Source: Chondrus crispus (Eukaryota; Rhodophyta; Florideophyceae; Gigartinales; Gigartinaceae). From it: DNA of 64,000 nucleotides. The stretch lies in NCBI RefSeq assembly GCF_000350225.1, contig NW_005179114.1:62001-126000 (forward strand). Reading direction: 5' to 3'. Each line of letters opens with the position of its first letter. The stretch's first letter is position 1. Both the position numbers and the translations under genes were made by a program. Below are positions 43,449 to 53,593 of the stretch, piece after piece. Below the pieces are notes generated by a model that did no database searches, was not told the origin of the DNA, and worked only from the letters and a program-made list of their open reading frames with translations.

Positions 43449-46403
43449 ATGACGCGGAAAGGGAAGTCAGCTCAAGCGTCTCGGAATGATCCATCCCCAC
43501 AGGTGCGCGACAGGATGGAGGTGGCAAAAGCATTGTTTGCGGACGTGATGGAGGGCTCAACTAACACGACAGTTGATCCTAGGGACTGCATACCGCTCAC
43601 AAATGTTAGAGCCATAGTTCGTTCAGGTGTAGAACGAATGAAGGTACTGTTCCGAGGCCATGCCGTTGCCGAAGGTAATCACGAAGCGGGTGAGGCACCT
43701 CACGAACCAGGTATCACTGCGGGATCGGATATGCCAGTGCTCATGCCGTTGACGGGTACCTACTGGCGATATGTGATCGACCATTTCAAGGGGAAGTGTT
43801 TGACGGAGACGGAGGCAAGGGAGAAAAGTCCCACAAGGACGCAATAGTACGGCGTGGTCGACGGGATGCACAGACTTGTTGCTATCCTCGAGCTCATCGA
43901 CGAGCTACCTGCGCAATGGAGTGGATTCTCTTGGAGTGTGACCATATTGAGTGGTGGCCATAACGTGCAAGTGTTGCGGCAACTTGCGCGCCATCAAAAC
44001 AGGAAGCATGCCCCTAGTTATTACATTGAAACGACCTTTTACGATACTCTTTGTGGTCTGCGAGAGGAGGCGGCTCGTTTGAAAGCGGAAAAAACGGCCG
44101 AACACCGACAGCAAAGCAAATCGCCTGTGCTTACGATGGTTGTGCTCATCAGAAGGAGAGCACCTTGAAACAAACTGCTACTACTGCGCTGCGACTGTCG
44201 CAGAGTAGTCAACACAATCGGAGAGATTGTTACATCTGAAAATCCCGATCTCATCGCATCACCATGCACGCTAAGTGGTGTCGTGAGACCGTCCAAATCC
44301 CCAAGCACGAGCAACACGGACTGTCGAGTATTTCGCAACTTCATTCACATCAGCTCACTTAAGTCTTGCATCCCATTCATGAATGCTTCTGGTGCAGATG
44401 GCGAGCTTGCTCAGGTAAATACATTGTATCGTGTACGTGACATGTGCAGATTGCACAACTTCAAACCTGTATCATACAAAGTAGTTGGAGAGCAGTTTCA
44501 GAAGGCCAAGGCTGCTTTGCAGGAAGCAAGAAAATTCGAAGAACTATTGGAGACAGATAAGTGGCCAAGTGAAATGGAGACAACGAAAGCGAATTTACTA
44601 TGCACAACCAAATTCGATATAGCAGTGCTCACTAACAAGGGAAACGACAGAGCAATACTGGATGTTATTCTAGAACTGTATCGCCGAACTTGTCCCCAGA
44701 TCGCCTCATTCAAAGAAGAGAAGTACAAGGCCAAGTATGTTACAACCCCTGCCCCATCACCTGCTATAAACAGTACACCAGCTACCCAAGCTTCCGGCCC
44801 CAATACGTCCACGGCCGCTGCTCATACAGAGGGCAACGGTACGCTGGAGGGTACTGCTGATGAAGGAAATGAGATAATGCCGGCTATACCCGATGATCCA
44901 CATATATCCGCCGACGAGAAAGATCCAGCTGAACAGAATACTGCCGATCCTCCGCCCGCTGCATATGCTAAGTCGGCTGCTCCTCAAAGCGAGGCCTCAG
45001 AACGACTTAAGAAATGTGTCAATTACATGGACGATAGGGAGGTTTTCATGATGAAAAGGAGAGACTTCCTGAAGGAACTTGGCATAGAAGCATATCAAAT
45101 GAAATGGCAGGAATACTATGGATCCGTGAGAACGGACAGATGCCCATTGTTCGATCTACTGTGTACAGACCCTCCGTACGGTACGCCATCATGCCGGTCA
45201 GGTGCAGGAAACGGTTATGATAATGTCGTCGACACCACGGAAATGAAGGCCGTCGCAGAACTATCACGAAGTATACTGAAACCCGGTGGACGGGTGTTTA
45301 TATTCACATCAATACAGTACTTTAGTAGATGGTACAATGCGTTTAAGGAAACGGGTTTCAGCGGACCTCAGTACCCTTACGTCATCATGAAGGACACCAA
45401 GACGTTGCAAGAATATCGAGGGGACGTCTTCCCTCAGAACGCCTGTGAATTTGGCATGTTCGCTAAGACACCAGGGCATCGACCGGATGGGTTCAAGGTA
45501 GATTTACGGAGCCCCTACCATGATTTGCAGGCCCCAGAGAAACGGAAGTCTGCGGCAATATCTAGGGTACCAGTTACTTCTTACAAGTTACTCAAGCCTG
45601 GAACGAGATCACCCATTCTGACGGAGGAGAAAAATCCCAATCTCTTAGCTGAGCTTATGTCAACGTTCTGTCCAGACAACGGTCATGTTCTGGACATTTA
45701 CGGTGGTACTCTTTCTACGGCAATTTCTTGCATTCGGACAAACAGAAAGTGCACTGTAGTGGAGGCAGATGCTGAGGGATATCGTTTCGCCCATGAACAG
45801 CTTCGTTTAATCGCCCAAAACCACTGCGGTCTATCAGAAGCTACTAATGCGCCAATGAAGAGGTCATGTAAAGATCCTTCTTCCGTACCATCCTTCGTGA
45901 CAAGAAACTCCATCACGAGCGATACTAATAACTTGTCCGACAATGTCCTGTTATTACGTGATATGAGAAAACCTGAAAGCGGTATTGCTGATAGTGGGGA
46001 AGAGCCCTCAATGGCTGTACACGCAGCTACAACCGGGGGATCTAATGCGTCGTTCCTGGAAGCTGTGAAACCGGGAAGTACCGTGCGATTGATGGTGTCC
46101 GGGAAGGTGGTAGGGACCGGTACTCTTCAACTACCTCCGGGCGATTCTTCGAAGTTCTACAGAAGGCTGCACGGACACGAGCTCAAAGATGTTGAGAGAG
46201 ATGGCGAGTGCCTAGTTGCTGTGTTCCGTGTGTCAATTCTACCTGAGTCGAGGAGTGTGAAGTACCCTTACAATTTCAAAGGACAGGAGGCAGTCCCGGA
46301 CAATCTGCGTGATATAGGTAGCGCCTTCTGCGCCTGGGACCTGCACAGTATGGCGCTCTTTAATGATGCGATTGTTACTCACTCGTCGGTACAGAACACA
46401 TAG
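43449..46403 (+). pseudogene. ParB-like domain fused to beta-class DNA amino-methyltransferase
   Basis: One phase runs from ATG 43449 to TAG 46403, interrupted by TAG at 43845-43847 and by a local phase change between about 44090 (an A6 run) and 44205 that includes TGA 44166. The N-terminal part resembles a ParB/sulfiredoxin-like domain: DCIPLTNVRAIVRSG, then after the TAG YGVVDGMHRLVAILELID and VLRQLARHQN, then a helical stretch. From 44283 the frame is open for 706 codons. Motif IV is DPPYG (45168), motif V-VIII follow, then motif I VLDIYGGTLSTAISC and the acidic VVEAD strand (45690-45760). Motif IV before I defines the beta class (N6-adenine or N4-cytosine). The C-terminus (VVGTGTL...RRLHGHEL...IGSAFCAWD) resembles a module of plant transposon proteins (DUF8039-like, from memory). 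The A6 indel could be an assembly error. Confidence 0.75.
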
Positions 46404-46852
46404 TACTCATGTAAAAGGCTGTACTGTTCTTCACGTCGGGCTTCGCAAACCATATTCACCGTATCAACTCTTATCTGTTTTACGCTCACCACAGAGTGGC
46501 ACGCTGTCGTATCACGCACTATTCGTGCATCGTTGCATTGCAGACATTCTGCCGTTTATGAGCAGCAGGCAGTAGCACAAAAGGCTGAACTCTTCTTCAC
46601 ATCGGGCTCTGCCAAGTGTCATATCCACTTTGTCGAAGTCTATATAATAGACACACACCCCCCGCAACGCCCACCTTCTCAACCATCACCGCCCACCACC
46701 AACCAACACCAAGATGCCGTCAGAGGATGGCTGGTGGCGGGTACTGCATGACATAGTCGGGGTAGTGAGGGATGGGATGGCGTGGAATAGATACTGGGCG
46801 GGGGTGTGACGGTTGTTGGTGGTGATGACGAGGAAGGGAATGCTGGTGTTTA
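46404..46852. other. Right subterminal region with a degenerate direct repeat
   Basis: About 55 bases at 46411-46470 recur in diverged form at 46576-46635 (aaaaggctg...cttcttcac..cgggct). No gene. They could be transposase-binding sites. Confidence 0.55.
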
Positions 46853-47274
46853 GCTTGGAGTTGGCGGCGAGGGGGGGTGGACGTGACGATACGGGTCATC
46901 GTAGTGGGTCGGGGAGGCTTGAAGCGGGCCACAATCGCCAACTTCGAGCAAGTCCAGACAGAATTTAGGATTAAATTCTGTCGGCAGATTGTGAACAGGT
47001 ATCAAATTTTTATTTAACATGAATTGTACTGCAATTTCCAAGTAAAATTGTATGATAATTTTTTTGATTTGGCCTATACAGAACCCCCGATCCCCCAGAT
47101 TAGAGAGTACATGTTGGACGATAACTTCTAAACTATTTTGGTTTGTCCACTTCTGTTTTCTGCATATCCCTACTACTTCTCTAAGCTTTACCATATAAAA
47201 ATATCTGGAATCCGAAGGGGTGCCCCTGGTACTGTTTGGTATCCCAAATTCTGGTTACCACCAAACCAGTGTTC
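46853..47274 (-). repeat. Right terminal inverted repeat of the 9-kb transposon
   Basis: Inverse complement of the left TIR; the outermost 80 bases are identical. Confidence 0.95.
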
Positions 47275-47276
47275 TG

Positions 47277-49829
47277 GGGGAAGTTCCAATTTCCGAATCA
47301 GGTTCAGGCCGGAGCCAGTGTCCAACACGGACAATACGCGGCTCATTAGCCCGACTGTCGGTCCAATTTCGGCGAAGACCTTATAATTTTTCCTCCCAAG
47401 GACTAGAATCTTCTCGGGACACTCCCTACGCTTGACCCTGTACTAGGGGCGTCGGAATTATGTCAGCTCGGGGAACGGGACGAAGTCCCGGACATGGTTC
47501 GGCCGACACATGTCCCTCCTTCAAACTTGTTTGAGATTCACTTCATCAGTTTCCCTGTCGCGGCGGGTTTCTTCTCACGTCTGACGATGGCCCTGCGGCC
47601 GGCCTTCCCAAAGTTCGGTTCGAACCCTCCCTCGACGCACTCGGCGTGCTCACGGTTTCCGATTCGAACCATTGCTTCACCTTCAGGTAGCTCGTCGACG
47701 GAATTCCCAGTCTCTCCATCGGGGACAGTGCTTCATAGTTCCCTAGAACTCGATGCATCTCTCGGAACGAGAACAGGCACGTGGGCGCCCCGTGCCCCTT
47801 CCCCTTCTCATAGCAATGATAGCATATGAGGCCATGGGTCTTCTGAGGGTACGGCGGCCTCGACGGCCCGTGGGCCGGAGGCCTTCCTGACCACCCCGGT
47901 CTTCGGAAATTCGTACCCTTGTCCTCCATCGTAATTCTTGGCGCCGGCGTGTGACCGCGCCCCTGAAATGCCAACACGAGATCCGTGGCCTCCGTATACG
48001 AGTCGTCCGTATACGAGCTCGTCGGCAGTGTTGACGCGTCGCCCGAACCGTCTTCTCCGTATCCATTTCCATCCTATGTTCCAATAAAATCGCCTTCGGC
48101 GATAAACGCGTTTCCATATCCAGTTCCGTCCCGGCTTGGATAACTTCGTTCTTCTGACCAAGAAATTGACTCGACCAGGTTGGCAGCCCCGCGGATTTTT
48201 CTGGATAGGGGCCCAACCTTGCGGTTGGCTCCCGTCCGCAGCGATGCAGGTGCTTGTATTGTCACCCTTTTGGTCTTCTTTTCCCTTGAGCGGCTCGCTG
48301 ACCCGTGGGCTTTTGCGTAGATAACCAATCTTAGGAAGGACACGTCCCTGTTATCCTGTTGATGTTGGGACATCATCGGCTTGATACTTGCGTCGAGCCC
48401 TTCAATGAACATCGTCATCTGCTCTTCCATGGAATAAACATTCCCGCAACGATTGCTCGCGTCTGTCAGACGAATGTTTAATTCCATCTTGTCTTCAGAC
48501 TTTCGCTGTTAGACTTCTCGCAATGCGAGTACGGCTTGGCGGATCGCTTCGTCAGAGGCGAAACTTCGTAATAGCCACTGTACAGCCTCCGGCCAGACGG
48601 AAACCTTCCTATGATGGGACCCGGCCGTCTGTGACACAGAAGTGTACTGTCTTAGGGCAATCCCGCCGAGGAACTCGGGCCAAAAGCGGATCGCTTGACC
48701 TTCTTTCATCTCCTGCGTGTCGAATTCTTGTACCAGCTTGGCCAAAGAACCGAAAAAAGGACTCCGTCTTCACCTGTGAAGTCGTTGTCTCTTTTCACCT
48801 TCGGCGGTATATCCCGTCGGATTTTTCGCACGGCGGTTCGCCGGGAGCTCGACAGGTAAGTCTGCGGGTTCCGTGGACGATACGTCCGATACGAAAGAAA
48901 TTTCTTGAAGAGGTGGTTGGTCGGATTCAGATCCTCCAACTCCTCCCATCGCGGTCCGCGTCGCGTCGCGATATATTCTGGCTCTGCGTGTGGATTTCTC
49001 CGTGAGGCGGATGACGTAATTCCGCCTCTTCTGGAGGTCTTCTTATTTGATGAAATTCCATTCCCTTCTGCTGATCGCCGGTCGGAATTTCTTGAGTGGT
49101 CCGACGAACCGTCACCACTCATTTCTGCGAAAACATTCGACTCCGAATTTGAGTCGCAATTTTTTCGCCCGTCACCGAAGTGACTTTTCTTCCCTCGGCC
49201 TCTGGCCGACTTGGGACTTCTCCTCCTGGAGTTTCCGTTTTGGATTAAATTGTCCTCCATCGTTGGATCCTCGGGTTCGCCATCGGCGAGCGTCCCTGAA
49301 TCCAACCTTGGTCCGGACCGTCCTGCAGCTTGCTCAAGGTCCTTGAGTCGTCGCGCGGCGCGGCCGAACTACTCATCGATGCTGTCCCTTGTTTTGGCCA
49401 CCGTTTCCAAGGCCTCATTGGCGTCTCGCCGCGCTTCTTTCGCGCCGAGTCTCAGCGAATGGGGCACCTCGAGGTGACGGCCCTTGGACGCATCGGTAAA
49501 TAAATTCTCAACGAGAACCACACGAGCTGTCACCTCTTCCAACGCAGTGTCGAACTCGGATTTTAGCAATTCCTGTTGCTTCTGGAAATACCCAGCTCGT
49601 CTTCAAATTTCTACTTCGTCTCCTGACGAAGTTCTTCGCTCAAAATTCGTAGACTTTCTTCCAGGTCATTTTTCTCGACTTGTGTCCCCAACGGGGAATC
49701 TTCTTCTCCGGGGTCGGCGACCGAGTTAGCCTGGCTACGCGTACGCGGCCCTTGCGGGATTCGCGAGCCCGCCACCGATCCGGTTCTTCTCACTACGGGA
49801 CCACTGTCCCTCGGTTGGCTTGAAGCCAT
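47277..49829 (-). pseudogene. Gag and protease start of element 2, multiply broken
   Basis: Read on the minus strand from ATG 49829 (MASSQPRDSGPVVRR). Frames continue through a helical N-terminal part (TAG at 49369-49371), a Ser/Arg-rich linker, and a capsid-like domain. The phase changes near 48740 between FTGEDGVLF and LAKLVQEFDTQEM; together they align with the FDGTDPIQLLPFLKDIRITFN region of element 1 gag. A zinc knuckle CYHCYEKGKGHGAPTC (CX2CX6HX4C) is at about 47800. Further downstream another phase gives the protease start, RVLSVLDTGSGLNLIRK (about 47340-47290), with a canonical D-T-G. The protease is then cut by the 9-kb transposon. At least four lesions. Confidence 0.8.
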
Positions 49830-49974
49830 GCCCCGTTCTCAATAAACGCGACCCTTCGAATAATTTCCTAGACTTGAAATTCTGAACTCTACCTTTCAGA
49901 TTGTACTTTCCAGACGTGTAGGGAGACGAATCTTGTGGGGCGATCCCTATGTCGGAATTACTGTACGATAATTC

Positions 49975-49989
49975 TAAGTCGGGAGACTA
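49975..49989 (-). promoter_or_regulatory. Degenerate primer-binding site of element 2
   Basis: On the minus strand TAGTCTCCCGACTTA stands a few bases after the LTR. It matches the site of elements 1 and 3 (TGGTCTCCCGACCTA) except at two positions, so the family probably uses the same tRNA primer. Confidence 0.65.
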
Positions 49990-49995
49990 CTTTCG

Positions 49996-50452
49996 TGGTG
50001 CAATGCGCCTGGTAGGCAGTGGACAAGGTCGAAGACCCTCACGGCCCGAAAACAAATGAACAAACGAAACAACCAAAGCAGCCGGCGGCGCAATGCCACG
50101 GAGTGTTTGGAGCTCGCTTTCCCTTTATGAGGGCTTGCCGCCCGCGGTAGCTCGAATCCCTAAAAGGGAGGCAAAAGAAGGAAAGCCCGGCCCGGGATTA
50201 AAGGTGTGGGAAAGACTTGAAAAGGCAAATGCTCGACGAGTGCGGGGTGTCTAGGCAGATCGAACCCGCTGGGTCGTAAATCCAATGCTCGTGGAGCGCC
50301 TTGATACCTTATACCCTTGATAAGGTCTTTGACGGGGACGTTGCAACGTAGCCCGTCGGGAAAGAAGAAATCGTAGCAGCGCTACACCTTCGTACTGCCC
50401 GATGGCAAAGTACCAACACCGGATCGGTCGCAACCAGATTACGATGGAACCA
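49996..50452 (-). repeat. Probable 5' LTR of element 2
   Basis: TGGT...ACCA repeat of 457 bp, matching 12341-12794. It is placed 167 bases upstream of the minus-strand gag start, as a 5' LTR should be. TATA-like GGGTATAAGG is visible on the minus strand. Sequence outside 50452 does not resemble the outside of the 12-kb copy, supporting 50452 as a true edge. Confidence 0.75.
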
Positions 50453-50700
50453 TCCGACGTTCTTGTGCTTCTAAGCCTTACAGCCATCTTTGTGACACCC
50501 AAAGCAAGTTCCACTACGCAGATGCTTCATACGCTGTTGGAATCCCGGAATACTAATGCTTTGATTTCCTTTAATCTCCTAGGGAGCCCTCCGTCGGTAT
50601 TGCGGACTACTCATTTCAAAGTTTCCAACGTACATGGGCTTGAGACCAGAGCCCCTATACGTCAACGGTTGTCCACTCCAGGAACTGCACATTCCGGCAC

Positions 50701-51190
50701 CTAAAGAGCACTATCAACAGTTAGTGTAATTCGAGCAGCGTCATCAACTGTAGTTGTGTTAGGATTACACACCTCCCCGCTCACCTGTGGCTTCAATGTA
50801 GAGCAGAAAAGATATAGATTCTCATCGCCAGAAACTCCCAGGATGGTCAATACAGTATTGCCGAGCTCTGTGAGATACGAGGACACAGACGTGCTCTGGG
50901 ACACTTTATGTAGCTTGTCTCTTGCACTACGATAGCTATCCTGAAGAAAGAACTTTGCCCTAACTGCAGCTCCAAACCCTTGCCAAGTAGCCGGGATCTG
51001 TTGCGACTGAACAAATACATACCACCAGCTTGCTTCTTTACCCATCAGTAGCGTTGACTCGAAACTTATCATGTTAGCATCATTAAGGTTGCATTCTAGA
51101 CTTGCTACATTTATTAATTTGAGGCGCCTGCATGCTTCATACAGGCCAGCATGTACAACAAGAGATTTTCTCTTAGTTCCCCACGTTTAA
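50701..51190 (-). pseudogene. Gag-like fragment of another LTR retroelement
   Basis: A minus-strand frame reads about 51190 to 50701. It has the usual retrotransposon gag signature: LLMGKEASWWYVFVQSQQIPATWQGFGAAVRAKFF, ARDKLHKVSQSTSVSSYLTELGNTVL, then LFCSTLKPQVSGEV. ATG 51072 is internal to the domain. After TAG 50701 further broken pieces follow, including a Cys-rich CFGCHKDGCKA near 50520 that may be a zinc knuckle. The fragment stops at the LTR edge at 50452, so element 2 probably inserted into it. Confidence 0.6.
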
Positions 51191-53194
51191 TCGCTCTGAA
51201 GACACTTGCCAACGAAGGGTAAGTCTTCCTACCTCTCCATATTCATATTCACTTGATTTCCTTTTCGGGAATTTTCACTTCTTGGGACTCATCCCCAGGG
51301 TACGGGTCTTCTTCCGTCGAGAAGTTGACATCAGCATGCTCCGTCTAGGTCCCACACCCCGGGGACTGTGGCACCATTTAGTCTGTTCGCGATATCCCCG
51401 TCAGTCTACTAAATAGGCCGTTCGGTGTCCTTACTCTATGCAAAAGCAAGCGCCGGCCATCTCCAGTCTCATCCCCTTGCCTTGCTCGACGGTAATAGAG
51501 TAATACTTGAGTATCCTACCGGATCAAGCCCCTAATTGCGTTACTCCAATCCTCGTCCCAGTCAGTCGAACTAGCTAACAGCCAACTGCCTAGAAGATTA
51601 TAAGGGAATAGTTGCGAAGACTGGGCCCAGATACTGTTCCACACTGGCGATCATCGTGAACGAAGTTAATTTCCGAGATTGGCGGAGGAGTCCCACAGCC
51701 TAAAAACAACGTAGTGATTGTAGTGCACTGGCACACCCAACCTAATTACGAGACATACGGAATATGTCACAGTATATCCGTGCTTATCCCACGTGTATAC
51801 GTGTCTATCTCTCTCACGCATCGCCTGGTGAAAGCTCTGTCGAAGTACTGACAACTTACTCCCCCACTTGTAGACGTATATCAACCGACGCGTACCCGTC
51901 TATCAAAATTCCTGAGAATGGGTATCTCAGAATATACATCTGCGATTCTAGTACGGCAGTATTTATTCCTGTATTGAGCCATTATTTTACTGCGTCGTCT
52001 AGTATATAGTCTACTTCCCAACCAAAGTAAAGAGGCACGATGCTTTGGGGTTCTCCTAAGTCTTTGGATTCTGGGTAGTAGCTTTGCGCCGGTCTAGCAC
52101 TCCTTGAGCTACACCACGCGACCCTATTTACTTGCCTGAATCCCAACCCCGCTGTAGTAGAATGGATGCTTTCGGGCAGGTTCTAATTTGATGCGGAGGG
52201 GGTGTCCTCAATATCTGTGGACTACGCGCTGGAAACCTCTCGGGAGACTGGTACTTGCGACACCAAAACGGAGAATGGGATAGGCTCCCCCTGAAGACGA
52301 GAATTGAGTGCTAATTAGGACTTTGGGGGTTAGGTCAGAGGGGATCGGGTAGTTGATTTAATGTTGAGGACGACGTCGGTACCTCCGCAGTATTCCTGCC
52401 GCTTTCGGGTCCATAGCCACTGTATGGCTGTATTACAGTAGCTATCATAACTAATTAGTAGAGTAAGGGCCTACGGGTAGACTATCCGAGTGTAAGTGGA
52501 TAACCGTGCCCTTGGCACCAAATGTAAGCGGGCTCGTAGACAAATACTCGTGCGCTGATACTCCACTTTGCCCGTGAACACTAGGTTGCAAGTACTACTC
52601 CCAACCCGGGACACACTGGCTTCTGTAGAGAGTTTGAAGGGTGGTTATCATACTGCCACACTCTTTACCGAGAGCTGCTACCGAGAATCCGTACCGCTCC
52701 CTAGGTGCGGGACGACCTTACTACTCCTGGCTACGTTCTTACCTTTCTGTCCTGACCAACAGCGCTAGTGCGCCCGGACCTCGTTTCCGGTTATTACCTG
52801 GCGGTCTCTCGCTCACCCCCACGCGTCCGAACGCGCGTTAGCTCTGCTTCGAGGCAGCAAACTCACGTGGCCTCAGAGCACGACAGCCCGAAACATTGAT
52901 GAGTGCGAGCCCATACCTGTCGAACTTCGACGGTGCAATGAAAGAGGAAGTACCCTGCGGGCCAAGACTTCGTGGCTACTATACCAGAGAAATTTCACGA
53001 TTCTGATGTCGCACGGGCTCTTCCAGACCCCGCTCTCTGAATCACTATCACGGCATCGACGAGGCGCTAGCGCCCTTGGAAGGAGCGCGCGCGTTCCGTC
53101 ATAAAGAACAACATGCATCGTAGAGCACTGCGAAATGAGACTTCTGGAGCCTCCATTGCTGATGGCCTCGTGTGCAATCAATACCACTAGGCTA
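51191..53194. other. 2 kb with no recognisable feature
   Basis: No frame above about 125 codons, no repeats, no LTR or TIR edges, and no coding-like segment on either strand. The composition looks almost random. I see nothing to annotate. Confidence 0.6.
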
Positions 53195-53210
53195 CTACAC
53201 CCAATAGTTG

Positions 53211-53331
53211 CAATTAGTGTCCATGTACAATTAGTGTCAGTGTACAATTAGTGTCCCGTACACTATTCCAATTCTGGAGATCTGGCGATTGTGGCAAATA
53301 GTGTCTGTGCACAAATAGTGTACCATACACT
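53211..53331. repeat. Left subterminal repeats of the pogo-type element
   Basis: caattagtgtc occurs three times in direct order (53211, 53227, 53243), then variants aaatagtgtc/acactat follow to 53331. Multiple subterminal copies of a ~9-bp motif are typical transposase-binding sites. Confidence 0.8.
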
Positions 53332-53593
53332 ATATAAGAACTTGCACGTCGATAGTAGCAATGACTCGTTATCGCTGATGATATCTTGCCGCGGCATTGA
53401 TCTCATGTTTAAACTACGATACACATTAGATCAATGGTCATTTGGTAATTTGATCAGCGATCCGCCTTCGTAGCCCGACGTCGACAAAAATTCTGTTCAG
53501 AGTGTACAGATCATCGCTTGCCAACGTTCTGCACAGAGTTCACTTAGCCGGGAGCCGCGCCCTCATCCATTCTCTCGTGTACTGCGTGTAACA

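Larger units (their letters stand above)
38201..47274. mobile_element. 9.07-kb TIR transposon with DDE-like gene and ParB-methyltransferase gene
   Basis: The ends are long inverted repeats of about 425 bp (38201-38628, 46853-47274; roughly 95% identical by eye) starting GAACACTGGTTTGGTGG. They are flanked by a 2-bp direct repeat TG (38199-38200, 47275-47276). Deleting the element and one TG restores a continuous protease frame in the host gypsy element, which fixes both boundaries. Two genes diverge from a 1.16-kb central spacer: a 1013-codon protein on the minus strand (42288-39247), and a ParB-like plus methyltransferase gene on the plus strand (43449-46403). Length, TIR type and gene set do not fit a superfamily I can name. 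The CACTG near the tip and the short target duplication vaguely recall EnSpm/CACTA. Confidence 0.9.
34073..50452 (-). mobile_element. Decayed Ty3/gypsy element 2 (minus strand), split by a 9-kb transposon
   Basis: Read on the minus strand: LTR (50452-49996), degenerate primer site, gag (49829 to about 47520), start of protease (about 47340), the inserted DNA transposon (47274-38201), rest of protease, RT, RNase H, integrase, chromodomain (ending 34073). Removing the insert and one copy of its 2-bp target duplication brings the protease back into one phase. The 3' LTR was not recognised, so the element is truncated or its end has diverged. It is more diverged from elements 1 and 3 than they are from each other. 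Confidence 0.85.

Noticed and set aside
38201-47274. Classification as a CACTA/EnSpm element because of CACTG near the tip
   Set aside because: Starting the TIR at CACTG leaves no direct target duplication (GAA against TTC). The proven ends are three bases further out and the large protein lacks a Tnp2-like signature I recognise.
8321-49371. Recurrent in-frame TAG (8321, 9926, 35470, 43845, 49369) as a sign that UAG is reassigned or read through
   Set aside because: Comparable genes are also broken by TAA (10977, 24223, 28346) and TGA (35281, 53642), TAG is the normal terminator of the methyltransferase frame at 46401, and other lesions occur in the same genes. Ordinary decay explains it.
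51191-53194. tRNA or small RNA genes in the featureless 2 kb
   Set aside because: No cloverleaf-like arrangement or A/B box pair could be made by eye; a tRNAscan or Infernal run would be needed.
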